A DNA stretch of 64,000 bases from Penumbrarchaeum sp964445525 (GCA_964445525.1 CAYULA010000002.1:1-64000), one strand, 5' to 3'; shown: positions 1 through 9,550, counted from the stretch's first letter. Notes: a model not told the origin generated them from the sequence alone. A program made the numbers and translations.

Positions 1-1499
1 CAAATAGAATTAGGTGTTCTAAACATTCTTATTCTTGCGGTGGATTTTCGTACCATAATGAAATATGTTTTTAATCTCGAATAAAGGATCTCAATATTTT
101 TTTCAACATCTCCCATATCAAAAGGATTTCCACTTTTTAACAGTCCATTCCTTTGTAAATGAACACAAAAATTTGTTAAAGTAATATGTCCACCTTCAAC
201 TTCCTTTGGGATGATAATCGATCCGTTGAAAGGATCTGTTTTATTCAACATTTTCACCAATTTTGAAATGGAATAAAGTTCTTTTTCCTTTTCATCGGTT
301 GAGTTAATGTAAAGATCTTCGTATAAATCCCACCGAAGATTTGCATTTATCGATTTTTGATTCTGATTGATATCTATGAACATTTTTGCTTGAGTACTAA
401 CATCTTCCTGAATAAATGCTACAACGGTCACTGTTTCAATATTCTTCTTATCAGTATCTGAAAAAGCATACAATCTATGTTGGCCATCAATTATCCATGC
501 ACATCCATAATAGGGAGGGAGGGTTATTAGAACTGGTTGAGAATTTGATGTACTGCATTCTTTAATTTGGTGATGAGTTCCAATTTTTTCTTCGTTTTTA
601 ATTTCCTTATTAAAGTTTATTATAATATTTCCTGGAAAGAATCCTCCTTTCTCAATAAAATTCTTAATTGCATTTTGTCTGTGGGGCTTAATGATTCTTT
701 GATAACTTTCGGAAATTTCTATGAAGGAACCACTTGATCTTTGGTGAACATAAGCCATTTTTAACAGATGTTCTGGTTCGATAGAGAATGTGTAATATGT
801 TTTTCCACCCATTTTACTCTTAATCGCTGGTATTTTCAATGAAAAATTCCGTATCTTCTTTCCATGAAATATCTTGTTATATATTTGGTACTTTGCTCCT
901 TCCCCAGCTAGTTTAGATAGTTTAAGTAATTGTCCTATTTCATTTTCTGTTAGAATCACTATATTACTTTCTACAGCGTCATCATATATAGTAGGACCCC
1001 AATCAATATTTTCAGTAGCAAAAATTGGGACAAATTGATGAGAAGGGAAGATTGGTTTCAACGCTTTGTTTATCAGATCTCTATTTTGAATGAATTCAGA
1101 TAGTTCTTTTTTTAATGTATCCAACTTCCCTTTGGTTGTTTTTGATTTGCACTCTACATAAAAGACTACATCTTCGTCTCCAGCGATTACATCAATTTGT
1201 TTGGTTTTTTTCACACCTTTTTCTGGTTTTTCTTTAAGTAATAAAACCAGTCGTTTTTCAGAAATTTTATCCATACCCATTTCATAGAAAAGTTGCCATA
1301 CTTTGTCTTCAAGCATTTCTGATACTTTTTTATCTCTTTTGATGTGGAAGGTTGTTTGATATTCCTTAATTATTTCCCAATCATCACCAATTTTTTCTCC
1401 TTTTAATACTCTTTTAGTTATGGTGTTTTTTTTTCTTTTTCGATATTCCTTAACTAAATCATCATCCTGAATAAAACCTCCCTCAATGATAGTATCCAT
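1..1499 (-). CDS. DGQHR-domain protein with N-terminal nuclease-like domain (partial)
   Basis: I read this frame directly; it is open from the ATG at 1499 to the window edge (499 codons, C-terminus missing). Residues 101-118 contain QIDVIAGDED...YVECKS, with D103 and E116-x-K118 fitting the PD-(D/E)xK nuclease core. Residues 335-343 read WIIDGQHRL, the signature of the DGQHR family to which the phosphorothioation regulator DndB belongs, followed by the family-typical FIDINQNQKS. A GGAGGAG ribosome site lies just before the ATG inside the tail of the preceding cas1-like remnant, and the two frames are 1 base apart. The codons are much more AT-rich than those of most genes here, which suggests transfer. 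Nuclease fold plus DGQHR suggests a DNA-modification or defence role; the target is unknown. Confidence 0.8.
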   Translation of the reverse strand, partial: MDTIIEGGFIQDDDLVKEYRKRKKNTITKRVLKGEKIGDDWEIIKEYQTTFHIKRDKKVSEMLEDKVWQLFYEMGMDKISEKRLVLLLKEKPEKGVKKTKQIDVIAGDEDVVFYVECKSKTTKGKLDTLKKELSEFIQNRDLINKALKPIFPSHQFVPIFATENIDWGPTIYDDAVESNIVILTENEIGQLLKLSKLAGEGAKYQIYNKIFHGKKIRNFSLKIPAIKSKMGGKTYYTFSIEPEHLLKMAYVHQRSSGSFIEISESYQRIIKPHRQNAIKNFIEKGGFFPGNIIINFNKEIKNEEKIGTHHQIKECSTSNSQPVLITLPPYYGCAWIIDGQHRLYAFSDTDKKNIETVTVVAFIQEDVSTQAKMFIDINQNQKSINANLRWDLYEDLYINSTDEKEKELYSISKLVKMLNKTDPFNGSIIIPKEVEGGHITLTNFCVHLQRNGLLKSGNPFDMGDVEKNIEILYSRLKTYFIMVRKSTARIRMFRTPNSI

Positions 1500-1500
1500 T

Positions 1501-1707
1501 TCACTCTCCTCCATTCATTGCTACCAACCTATCAATTATATGTCGGTTAAGGGTGAATGGCTTGTTAGATTTTGCGTTCATTTTCATGTAGTGAAGTGTT
1601 CCACGACTGAATCCCATATCTTTCCATTCAGTATAGGAAAGATTTAAGATCTTTTCTCGGAGGTCCTGGCTATCGATCCTTTCTTGTTTTAGATAGGGCC
1701 TGAAAAC
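1501..1707 (-). pseudogene. 3' remnant of a cas1-like gene
   Basis: A frame of about 68 codons with no usable start runs from 1707 to the TGA at 1503-1501. Its end contains YTEWKDMGFSRGTLHYMK and then NKPFTLNRHIIDRL. I recognise this as the C-terminal tail of one archaeal Cas1 group (usually 'GFSKGTLHYMK...KPFTLN.H..ERL'). In-frame stops lie immediately upstream at about 1708 and 1723, so the catalytic domain is gone. It ends one base before the DGQHR gene and carries that gene's ribosome site, so the two were probably neighbours before truncation. No CRISPR repeat is visible nearby. The assignment is from memory of family tails and needs a profile search. Confidence 0.55.
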
Positions 1708-1788
1708 TCAATAACATTGTTGTTACCGATGGTATTGTTTGATAATTCCAGAGCCTTTAATTGGATTGTCGAACCCATTCAGCAATTG

Positions 1789-1950
1789 CTATTTCTCCAG
1801 CAACTTCTCCTTGGCCCTGGTGAACTCTTCGTATGATAGGGCTCCCGAATCGTAGAGGTGAGAGAGGTCCTTAATCTCCTTGGCTATGGACCTTCCATTT
1901 GCGTAAGGGTCCCCTGTAAATGTTGATCCTCCACCTCTGGCTCCTGTTTC
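1789..1950 (-). pseudogene. SHOCT-domain remnant, out of frame with the upstream surface protein
   Basis: The frame open from 1950 to the TAG at 1791-1789 encodes NGRSIAKEIKDLSHLYDSG then ALSYEEFTRAKEKLLEK, a SHOCT (short C-terminal) helical-hairpin motif. It has no start codon. It is nearly identical to the C-terminus of the SHOCT protein ending at 5459 (DRSIAKEIEDLSRLYESG then ALSYDEF). It overlaps the last codons of the large surface protein in a different frame. A single-base indel near 1890-1950 would fuse the two, so it may be the lost C-terminus of that protein, or a fragment left by a partial duplication. Confidence 0.65.
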
Positions 1951-4900
1951 TCAGTTTGTTCCTCTCCTTCATTCCTTTTCTTTTTCATTAGAAGAAGGGT
2001 AGCCACAACTGCAGCTATTATTATCAGAATGATAATGACGATTAATACTACAATAAAGTTGGAGTTTTCCTTCATTTCACTTGTTCCCTCATCATCATCC
2101 GGTAGATCATCATCACCATCGTCATCATCAATTGGTTGAGACAGATTGATGGTCACAGTCGCTTCTCCGGATATTAATGAATAATTACAATATATAGTCC
2201 ATGTTCCGGAAGTAGCAGCAGTGAAAAGTCCATCGGATTCCATGTGACCCCCGGATCCCTCCCATTCTGGAATTATCATTACAATATTTCCATCCGAATC
2301 GTAACCGTTCGCCGTGAACTGGACACTTTCCGAAATGTTAATTGTCACCTCTTGAGGTGCTATAATGATCTTAGAAAGGTTCCCAGAATATACCTCGATA
2401 ATCTCAAAGGCCGAAAGCCCAGAGTAATTTGCATAGACTTTCCAGGATCCTATGATATCTCCATGAAAGAGCCCCGTCTGGTCAATGGTCCCTCCACCTT
2501 CCGCTTCCCAGGTGGGCTCTATTTCGATCTCGTTCCCATCGGAATCATATCCAATTCCCATCAGCTGAACAGTCTCATCAGCTGTTATCGAGTAGTTATC
2601 TGTCAGGACCTCTACCCTTGTCAGATCTCCAGGTGTGATAGTGAAGGTCGTTTGACCGGATACACCTGATGCATTACCGAAAACTGTCCATGTACCTACC
2701 TTCTCAGCAGTCAGATGACCGAATTCATCGATTGTCCCACCACCTGTGACCTGCCATTGAGGTAGAACTTCAATCGTGTTTCCTGCTCTATCACGGCCTA
2801 TGGCGTTGAATTGCAACTCATCATCGGCAGTGACAACTTCATCGATCGGTGAGATATCTATGGTCTGAAGTGGACCTGGTAGAACGTTCAATATTGACGA
2901 ATCCGTGTAAAGGACCTCGTCTTTGTAATCAACAAAGAACCTATAGGAGTGGTCCCCCACATCAAGTTGGGTCTCGAATCTGTAGAGTCTTCCATCCTTA
3001 CTATCAGTATCAATTCCAATAGGTGATAATGTGAAATTCGTTCCATCCAACTCGACCGAAACACCATCCGGCGAATCTCCGTCTGGATCGATGAAGGTGA
3101 GGGTGAAATTGAACTGATCATCGATATCTCCTACATCATAGGATACATCGGTCGAGAGGATCGAACCGGGAAGATCGTAGGTGATGTTGATCCCCTTCAG
3201 AGCCGGAGTTATCTTCATGTCATCCGTTGTAAGGTTCACAAAGACCTGGATGGCCTTGTCGTCAGCATTTTCAGGCTCGATCATGTCTCCGTTCGAATAG
3301 GATGTTGATCCAGTACCATCAGGGCCAGAGTAACTGACCATTGGTAGATCATTACTGGAAGGAGCTGTTCTGATCCGGATCATTGAAGATGTTCCCTCAG
3401 GAAGATCGATATCTATTCCGATCCTTCCCCAGGTCACATCTCCGGAAAGTTCAAAGGAACCAGTTTCCATTGTTCCGAAAAGTTCCCTGTATCCATATCC
3501 AAAAGAAAGCGAGTTTAAACTTGCCGGGTCACCGGAGCTGCATTGGAATGTGAGTTCATAATACAGATCCTCTTCGAAACCATCAAGATTCTTAAGCAGG
3601 ATCTTTCCGCTACCCGTGGAGAGCATAGTAAAGAGGTTCGGGACCTTGTTCGAGTTATACCAGTTCACACCATCATCGGAGAACCTGATCCCGATCGATG
3701 AACCGGTTTTGATCTTTGCAGTGTAAAACATCTCCTTGATCGAGATAGCAGATATACCTTCCATCATATCGACCGACCGGAAAATGCCATGTGCGCCTTC
3801 TCCATTCGAAGTCAGGTTCAGGAGGAATGCTCCCATGAACCCAGGGCCCCAAGTATAGGAATGCCCAATGACATAGAACCCATGTGGACTGGAGAGTGCT
3901 TCGATACCTATATCGCTTCCAGATCCACCGTATTGTCTAGACCATATCTTTGTCCCTGAAAGGTCCGAACGGACGATGAAAATATCATCCCCACTGGATT
4001 GGGTCGAGCATGAACCCACCATTATAACACCGGTGCCATCAACGGTCATGGATTCGGGTCGATCGTTACCTCCACTGTCATAGGTCCTTTTCCATTGTTC
4101 ATTACCCGAACTATCTGTTTTGACCAGAACGAGATCAAGCCCTGTTCCAGGTGTGGACATCACCAATCCGAAGGTGAAGATATCCCCGGTGGGGAGCTGT
4201 TCCACCCTGTAACCCATATACCAGGCCCCTCCACCATAGGTATTGTTCCACAATTCAATACCTGAACCGTCCAGCTTCCAGAGGGTGATCATCTCGATGC
4301 CATTGAAGGGTTCGGAATCCCCAACCAGGAGGAAATTTCCGTCAATGGTCTCGATAAGGTCCCTTGCAACCTCATCACCATCGGTTCCCCAGGTTCTGTT
4401 AAGTATCTCCTTCCCGGATCCATCTGTCTTTATAAAGAATGCATCATTTGTATTTTGAGTAGATTGATTTTGTTTGTAACCGCAGATAGCGATCTCCTTG
4501 GAGGAGGTCTCGATGACGGACATACCCCATCCCGTGAATCCCAGATGATAGGTCTGGTTCCAGATCTCGTTCCCGTTCCTGTCGGTCCTCACTATCCATG
4601 GGTCAATATATTTGCTTCCATAGGAGACCGAATAGCCGACCAATATAAGATCACCGTTGGATGCCTCCGTTATACCTCTTCCCTCATCGTTCAAGCTTCC
4701 GCCATAGGACCTGTTCCAGAGCATATTCCCATTCTCGTCCAACTTAAGGAGCCAAAGGTTCACACCATAGACAGATACAAAGGAAGTTGTTGTTCCAATA
4801 GCTGCATAGCCTCCATCGGATGTATGGATCGCTCCGAATATCTGTTCATAATTGAAACCCCCGTAGACCTTCTTGAAATCATGTTCGATATCGAAGTACC

Positions 4901-5231
4901 TATTATCATGATTTAGATTTTCAAAGAGAGTTGATCCAGAAAGGTCTGTGAATTCCTCCTTGACCCTTTGTTCAAGCTCTTCCACCTCCACCTGGTCCTG
5001 CTCGTTCATTTCCAGACCGTTCATTTCGGAATTTCCAAGATTGAATTCATTAACTGATCCCTTCTCACCATCTACCATCCTGGTCGGAAATGATTTCATT
5101 TCACTGGATGATACTTGAGCACTTGAAAAACAGACCATGATCAGAGTGATCATTATCAGAATTGATGTGAATACATAGAATTTTCTCTTCTCAAGATTGA
5201 TCAACATCGAACCTCTCTCATTATTATTCAT
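1884..5231 (-). CDS. Large secreted propeller/Ig-like protein with C-terminal membrane anchor
   Basis: The product is about 1115 residues. A signal-type hydrophobic segment (FTSILIMITLIMVCF) lies near residues 20-35. Seven repeats of about 50 residues with a W-N-x-T-Y-G-G ... D-G-x-x-x-x-G pattern follow, a beta-propeller-like array. The middle is unassigned beta-rich sequence. Three Ig-like (Big_2-type) repeats follow, each starting like 'ITADETVQLMGIGYD' and ending 'GTWTI/SWKVY'. Then come an Asp-rich linker, one transmembrane helix (about 1057-1081) and a Lys/Glu tail. The body is extracellular and anchored in the membrane. I chose the ATG at 5231 because GAGGT sits 7 bases before it; the ATG at 5207 is an alternative. 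The C-terminus is probably altered by a frameshift (see the SHOCT remnant). Confidence 0.8.
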   Translation of the reverse strand: MNNNERGSMLINLEKRKFYVFTSILIMITLIMVCFSSAQVSSSEMKSFPTRMVDGEKGSVNEFNLGNSEMNGLEMNEQDQVEVEELEQRVKEEFTDLSGSTLFENLNHDNRYFDIEHDFKKVYGGFNYEQIFGAIHTSDGGYAAIGTTTSFVSVYGVNLWLLKLDENGNMLWNRSYGGSLNDEGRGITEASNGDLILVGYSVSYGSKYIDPWIVRTDRNGNEIWNQTYHLGFTGWGMSVIETSSKEIAICGYKQNQSTQNTNDAFFIKTDGSGKEILNRTWGTDGDEVARDLIETIDGNFLLVGDSEPFNGIEMITLWKLDGSGIELWNNTYGGGAWYMGYRVEQLPTGDIFTFGLVMSTPGTGLDLVLVKTDSSGNEQWKRTYDSGGNDRPESMTVDGTGVIMVGSCSTQSSGDDIFIVRSDLSGTKIWSRQYGGSGSDIGIEALSSPHGFYVIGHSYTWGPGFMGAFLLNLTSNGEGAHGIFRSVDMMEGISAISIKEMFYTAKIKTGSSIGIRFSDDGVNWYNSNKVPNLFTMLSTGSGKILLKNLDGFEEDLYYELTFQCSSGDPASLNSLSFGYGYRELFGTMETGSFELSGDVTWGRIGIDIDLPEGTSSMIRIRTAPSSNDLPMVSYSGPDGTGSTSYSNGDMIEPENADDKAIQVFVNLTTDDMKITPALKGINITYDLPGSILSTDVSYDVGDIDDQFNFTLTFIDPDGDSPDGVSVELDGTNFTLSPIGIDTDSKDGRLYRFETQLDVGDHSYRFFVDYKDEVLYTDSSILNVLPGPLQTIDISPIDEVVTADDELQFNAIGRDRAGNTIEVLPQWQVTGGGTIDEFGHLTAEKVGTWTVFGNASGVSGQTTFTITPGDLTRVEVLTDNYSITADETVQLMGIGYDSDGNEIEIEPTWEAEGGGTIDQTGLFHGDIIGSWKVYANYSGLSAFEIIEVYSGNLSKIIIAPQEVTINISESVQFTANGYDSDGNIVMIIPEWEGSGGHMESDGLFTAATSGTWTIYCNYSLISGEATVTINLSQPIDDDDGDDDLPDDDEGTSEMKENSNFIVVLIVIIILIIIAAVVATLLLMKKKRNEGEEQTEKQEPEVEDQHLQGTLTQMEGP

Positions 5232-5458
5232 CAGGAAACCTCTTTGTATATCAGTCTTGAATAATATATTTAGCATTTTCTCGTGCATAAGTCTTTGTTA
5301 TCCAGAAAATATTTGAATTATCCTCATATTGGAACAAGGTTTGTTGAAAATATGGTAAAATGTCGAATAATAGTCTATATTATGATCAATTGACCTATCG
5401 AATGAATATCAGGACTATGTTTCTTTTCAACCAGGGGAAATCGGGTACATATTCTTGA

Positions 5459-5917
5459 TCACCTGTCCAAGAGCCTCTCCTTTGCCTTCTTGAATTCATC
5501 ATATGAAAGGGCCCCGGATTCGTACAATCTGGAGAGGTCCTCAATCTCCTTTGCAATGGACCTGTCATTTGGAGATGATAATCCATCCCTTTCCGCTTTT
5601 TCCAATGCCAGATTGTCCTTGAGGATCAGAAGGAATTCCGATACCTTTCCCTTCAGGAACTGTTCCTGCATTGTTCCCACGCCATTGTTCCAGGCTTCAA
5701 GGGCAAGCACGTCATGTCCGTCGGTGCTGTTCTGGTAGAACTTTATCTTGCCCTCGATATGATTGAAATGATCGAAGCGCCTCTTTTCCCTGAATCTGAT
5801 ACTGTCCCTGTCCCTTGCAATTATCATCCAGTCCAGTTCATTGAGGGTGGACAATAATGTTGCAATAAGGTTATCGTTTACCGATTCCAGGGAAACAATC
5901 TCCTGGATTTTTGACAT
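5459..5917 (-). CDS. SHOCT-domain protein
   Basis: A 152-residue soluble protein. The first 100 residues look like a PH/bPH2-type beta-rich domain (FREKRRFDHFNHIEGKIKFY), and the C-terminal 35 residues are a SHOCT hairpin (DLSRLYESGALSYDEFKKAK). SHOCT hairpins are short oligomerisation or interaction modules, often at the ends of larger proteins. It lies upstream of the surface-protein gene on the same strand with 227 bp between them, and it carries a near-copy of the SHOCT remnant at 1789-1950. Its function is not known. Confidence 0.75.
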   Translation of the reverse strand: MSKIQEIVSLESVNDNLIATLLSTLNELDWMIIARDRDSIRFREKRRFDHFNHIEGKIKFYQNSTDGHDVLALEAWNNGVGTMQEQFLKGKVSEFLLILKDNLALEKAERDGLSSPNDRSIAKEIEDLSRLYESGALSYDEFKKAKERLLDR

Positions 5918-6033
5918 CTGGACCCTAATTTGGAATATGTATTACAATTATATATGATTATTGAAAGTAAAATTAGCATCAAATGATCAACCAAACGGTA
6001 TCAATTTTGCTTCCAATACGAAAAGGATGAAAT

Positions 6034-8517
6034 ATGACTGAAAATCATTCAAAGGAGATGGGGAACGATCAGCAAGGCGATGAGAATCCACCTCCAAGGA
6101 CCCAGGAGGACGTTTTCAGGGACCTCTTCATACAGCTAATAGAAGGAACCGAAACCGATTGGTTGAGGGAGATACTGGACAACATTCAGGAATCGGTGGT
6201 GATCGCCCAGGAAGGCTATCTAAGGTATTTCAACAAGCCTCTGGTTAAGATAACAGGCATACCGGCGGCCGAACTCTTCAAGATCCCGTATCTGGACCTG
6301 ATCCATCCCGACGACAGAATGATGATCTTCGATCGATACAACAAGAGGATCGCAGGCGAGGAGATCCCGAACGATTACGCATTCAGGGTAGTTGACGGAA
6401 AAGGAAACACCAGATGGGCAAAGATCATCTCCATTGCCATAAAATGGAACGGCAAACCGGCCACGCTGAACCTGATCAGGGAGATCACAGGGGAGATCGA
6501 GACAGAGGACAGGTACAAGAAACTCCTTGACAACGCATTCGATGCGGTCTACCTGATTGACGATACCGGCTATGTCTACGTCAATCCCAGTTTCGAGAGG
6601 ATGACGGGCTATTCCAGGGAGATATTGACCTCAAAGAGTTTCGACTACAACCTCTTACTAACCGATGTTTCAAGGGATCTGATACAGGAGAGGTACGAGG
6701 CGAGAAAAAAGGGAGAGAATATCTCCCCCCAATACCAGACCCAGATCAAAAAGAACGACGGCACGATCCTGGATGTGGATGTCACCACCGTTCCCATGGC
6801 AGAGGGAAAGAGGGTTCTCGTCTTAGGAATAATGAGGGATATAACCCAGAGGAAGAGAACGGAGGAAGCCCTCCTGAAGGAAAAACAGTATTACCTCTCA
6901 TTCCTTGAATCACTGGGAGACTGGGCCTGGCAGATAGACACCGAGGGTGTCTACATCTACTCGAATCCCATTATCGAGGAGATCCTGGGATACGAGGTAA
7001 AGGAAGTGGTCGGAAGATATGTTTGGGACCTCTGGCCGGAGGAATACAGGTCGGAGGAGACCATAGATCAATTCAGAAGGAAGCTTAATTCCGGCAATTC
7101 CTGGAAGAGCATGAGAGGTTCTCTTCTCCGGAGAGACGGATCCCTCATCGTGACCGAGTCCACAGGGGTTCCGCTGAGAGATGCAAAGGGGAATCTGATA
7201 GGATACAGGGGACTGGATCGTGATATAACCAAGCAGTACATCGACGAGGAGCACATGAAGCTTGACATGAAGGAACTGGAAACTCAGGTGGATCTGAGGA
7301 CCAGGGAATTGTGGGAACTGAATGAGGACCTCGAGCGTCAAATAAGGGAGAAGGAAAAGCTCCAGGAGGAGATGCTGAGAATTGCCAAACTGGACTCATT
7401 GGGGGTTCTTGCAGGAGGTATCGCCCACGATTTCAACAACCTGCTCACTGGAATCATAGGAAACCTTTCCCTTGCGGCCACCAAACCCAATGACCCGGAT
7501 TGGATGAGAGAGAGAATCTCTGATGCGGAAAATGCCGCTAAAAGGGCAAGGGGCCTTACCAGACAGCTTCTCACCTTCTCGAAGGGAGGCAATCCCGTCT
7601 TGAAACCCACCTCCCTTGAAGAGCTGATAAAGGAAACCTGCCGGTTTGCTCTGGCCGGTTCCAACGTGAAAGCGGACATTGAAGTGGAGGACGGCCTATG
7701 GTTCGTTGAAGCCGATCAGGGACAGATCAACCAGGTTATTCACAATCTCGTTCTGAACGCATCCCAGGCCATGCCAGATGGAGGTTATGTATGGATCAGG
7801 GCCAACAATGTGAACCTCTCGGTTGAGGACGGTCTTCCGCTGCTTCCGGGAAGATATGTGAAAATAGATGTCGAGGACGAGGGATGCGGTATGGAAAGTG
7901 GAGTATCGGACAAGATATTCGATCCATATTTTACAACAAAGGAGACCGGAAGCGGTCTGGGCCTGGCATCCAGTTATTCAATCATCAAACATCACAACGG
8001 CCACATATCGGTAAAGTCCGAAATAGGAAAGGGGACAGTTTTCTCCATCTACCTGCCGGCAACCACCAAGGTTTCGACCGAAGAATCTTCCATGACAGAC
8101 ATTACTGAGGAGTTGAAGGGATCCATACTTGTCATGGAAAGTGACGAGATAGTGCTCAATGTTTTGAGGAACATGCTCAACACCATCGGTTTTGACGTAT
8201 ACGTGACAAGGGACGGATTCGGTGCTCTGAGCCTCTACAAGAGATCGATGGAGGAGGGAGAACCGTTCACGGCGGCACTGCTTGAACTGAACATTCCCGG
8301 AGGTCCCGGGGGAATCGAGACCGCTGAAAGGTTGAAGGAGATCCATCCGGGATCCAGACTGGTGGCCATGACCGCCGGGGAAATACATGATAAAATTGAA
8401 AAGGACCTTTTCGTGGACATTTTGACCAAACCGCTGAGGTTGACAGACCTGCGAGACGTACTGGGTTCCCTGTTAAAAGATGAAAAAGCGGCAGAGGAGA
8501 GCAAGAAGGAAGGTTAG
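6034..8517 (+). CDS. Triple-PAS hybrid histidine kinase with degenerate receiver
   Basis: 827 residues, no transmembrane segment, so a cytoplasmic sensor. Three PAS domains (about 45-135, 165-280 and 290-405) and a coiled coil are followed by the HisKA H-box GGIAHDFNNLL with phospho-acceptor H465. The ATPase has the N-box NLVLNASQAMPDGG, the G1 box DEGCGM, and FDPYFTTKETGSGLGLA. Residues 693-815 form a receiver-like domain in which the usual acidic pair is changed (VMESDE in place of VVDDEE) and the phospho-acceptor Asp is Glu751 (LLELNIPGG). The Thr (MTAG) and Lys (TKP) are kept. The kinase core looks active; the receiver should not be phosphorylated in the normal way. No response-regulator gene is adjacent. 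Confidence 0.93.
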   Translation: MTENHSKEMGNDQQGDENPPPRTQEDVFRDLFIQLIEGTETDWLREILDNIQESVVIAQEGYLRYFNKPLVKITGIPAAELFKIPYLDLIHPDDRMMIFDRYNKRIAGEEIPNDYAFRVVDGKGNTRWAKIISIAIKWNGKPATLNLIREITGEIETEDRYKKLLDNAFDAVYLIDDTGYVYVNPSFERMTGYSREILTSKSFDYNLLLTDVSRDLIQERYEARKKGENISPQYQTQIKKNDGTILDVDVTTVPMAEGKRVLVLGIMRDITQRKRTEEALLKEKQYYLSFLESLGDWAWQIDTEGVYIYSNPIIEEILGYEVKEVVGRYVWDLWPEEYRSEETIDQFRRKLNSGNSWKSMRGSLLRRDGSLIVTESTGVPLRDAKGNLIGYRGLDRDITKQYIDEEHMKLDMKELETQVDLRTRELWELNEDLERQIREKEKLQEEMLRIAKLDSLGVLAGGIAHDFNNLLTGIIGNLSLAATKPNDPDWMRERISDAENAAKRARGLTRQLLTFSKGGNPVLKPTSLEELIKETCRFALAGSNVKADIEVEDGLWFVEADQGQINQVIHNLVLNASQAMPDGGYVWIRANNVNLSVEDGLPLLPGRYVKIDVEDEGCGMESGVSDKIFDPYFTTKETGSGLGLASSYSIIKHHNGHISVKSEIGKGTVFSIYLPATTKVSTEESSMTDITEELKGSILVMESDEIVLNVLRNMLNTIGFDVYVTRDGFGALSLYKRSMEEGEPFTAALLELNIPGGPGGIETAERLKEIHPGSRLVAMTAGEIHDKIEKDLFVDILTKPLRLTDLRDVLGSLLKDEKAAEESKKEG

Positions 8518-8635
8518 GGCGTGGAGGCAAAAATCAGGTAGTCCTCTGCCTGTTCCTGTTTTTTTGCTGATTGAATTACGTCGATGGTCACTTTAAATCA
8601 TTTACGGTGCGATGTTGAAAGATAGATCGGCACTC

Positions 8636-9520
8636 TCACGTCTTTTTCCGCTCAGGTCTGCCCTGAACTATCAGCCCCGTCACTATCAGTATCAGTCCCG
8701 CTATTGTTGAAACGAGGATAGGTTCGCCCAGTATCGTTGCGATGAATATCAGTGAAACGAAAGGGCTGAGATATATCAGCATTGAGATCCTTGCCGTTTC
8801 CTTTGAAAGGGAGAGGGCCTTCATCCAGATCAGGAATGTGATCCCCATCTCGAAGATCCCCACATATGCGGCGGCTGTCCAGCCCGAGATCTCCGGAATC
8901 CGGGATCCTTTAACGAGCAATACGACGGATGCAAGAAGCGACCCTCCCAGGAAGTTGAAGAAGAGCTTTGATTCCACATCTCCCTTGAACCTCAGGTTCA
9001 GTGTCCAGAATATCGCCCAGATCAATGCAGAACCAACAGCGAGCAATATTCCCAACGGATCAATATTTCCACCCGCGAGGGAAAACCCTCTTGTGGATAC
9101 TATCACCACTCCCGTGAAGCCCAGAAGTATTCCAATAATCGATCTGGCCCTGGTCTTCTGCCCCAGAACAAATATCGAAAGCACTGTCAATATTACTGGC
9201 CAGGAATAGTTGATCGATTGAGCTATCTGTGCGGGAAGAAGATCGTAGCTTCCGAAAAGCACGATGTAATACACAAAAGGGTTCAGGAGACCCAGAAGAA
9301 CGGACCTCAACATCACCGGCTTTTTGGTCCTTTTTATGACATTCCACCTGCCAGTGACAACAGATGCAAGTGCTATGGAAATTATTGAAACAACAGAGGT
9401 TATGAATACCATCGTGAGAGGATCCATGGACCTCAGCGTTATCTTGAATGCGGTGGCCACCGTTGACCATACAAGGACCGCTGAGATCCCGAGTAACAAA
9501 GCTTTTGTCGGATCCTTCAC
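8636..9520 (-). CDS. EamA/DMT-superfamily permease
   Basis: 294 residues with about ten hydrophobic helices in two repeated halves, typical of the drug/metabolite transporter (EamA) family that exports or imports small metabolites by secondary transport. The N-terminus reads LLLGISAVLVWSTVATAFKI; the second half contains LGEPILVSTIAGLILIVTG, the family's last repeat. The start is a GTG at 9520; a TATA-like element at 9539-9549 lies about 26 bp upstream, so the mRNA should be leaderless. It is divergent from the ABC transporter. The substrate cannot be told from sequence. A second EamA gene lies at 55664-56563. Confidence 0.9.
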   Translation of the reverse strand: MKDPTKALLLGISAVLVWSTVATAFKITLRSMDPLTMVFITSVVSIISIALASVVTGRWNVIKRTKKPVMLRSVLLGLLNPFVYYIVLFGSYDLLPAQIAQSINYSWPVILTVLSIFVLGQKTRARSIIGILLGFTGVVIVSTRGFSLAGGNIDPLGILLAVGSALIWAIFWTLNLRFKGDVESKLFFNFLGGSLLASVVLLVKGSRIPEISGWTAAAYVGIFEMGITFLIWMKALSLSKETARISMLIYLSPFVSLIFIATILGEPILVSTIAGLILIVTGLIVQGRPERKKT

Positions 9521-9537
9521 GATCTTTGAGCTTGATG

Positions 9538-9550
9538 GAAATATAAAAGG
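9538..9550 (-). promoter_or_regulatory. TATA box for the DMT permease gene
   Basis: The top strand reads AAATATAAAAGG; on the bottom strand this is a CCTTTTATATTT TATA element. Its centre is about 26 bp before the GTG at 9520, the usual archaeal distance from TATA to transcription start, so transcription should begin at or next to the start codon. Confidence 0.6.

Noticed and set aside
1708..1788. A short intergenic stretch checked for CRISPR repeats or an attachment site
   Set aside because: No repeated unit or terminal inverted repeat was found in these bases.
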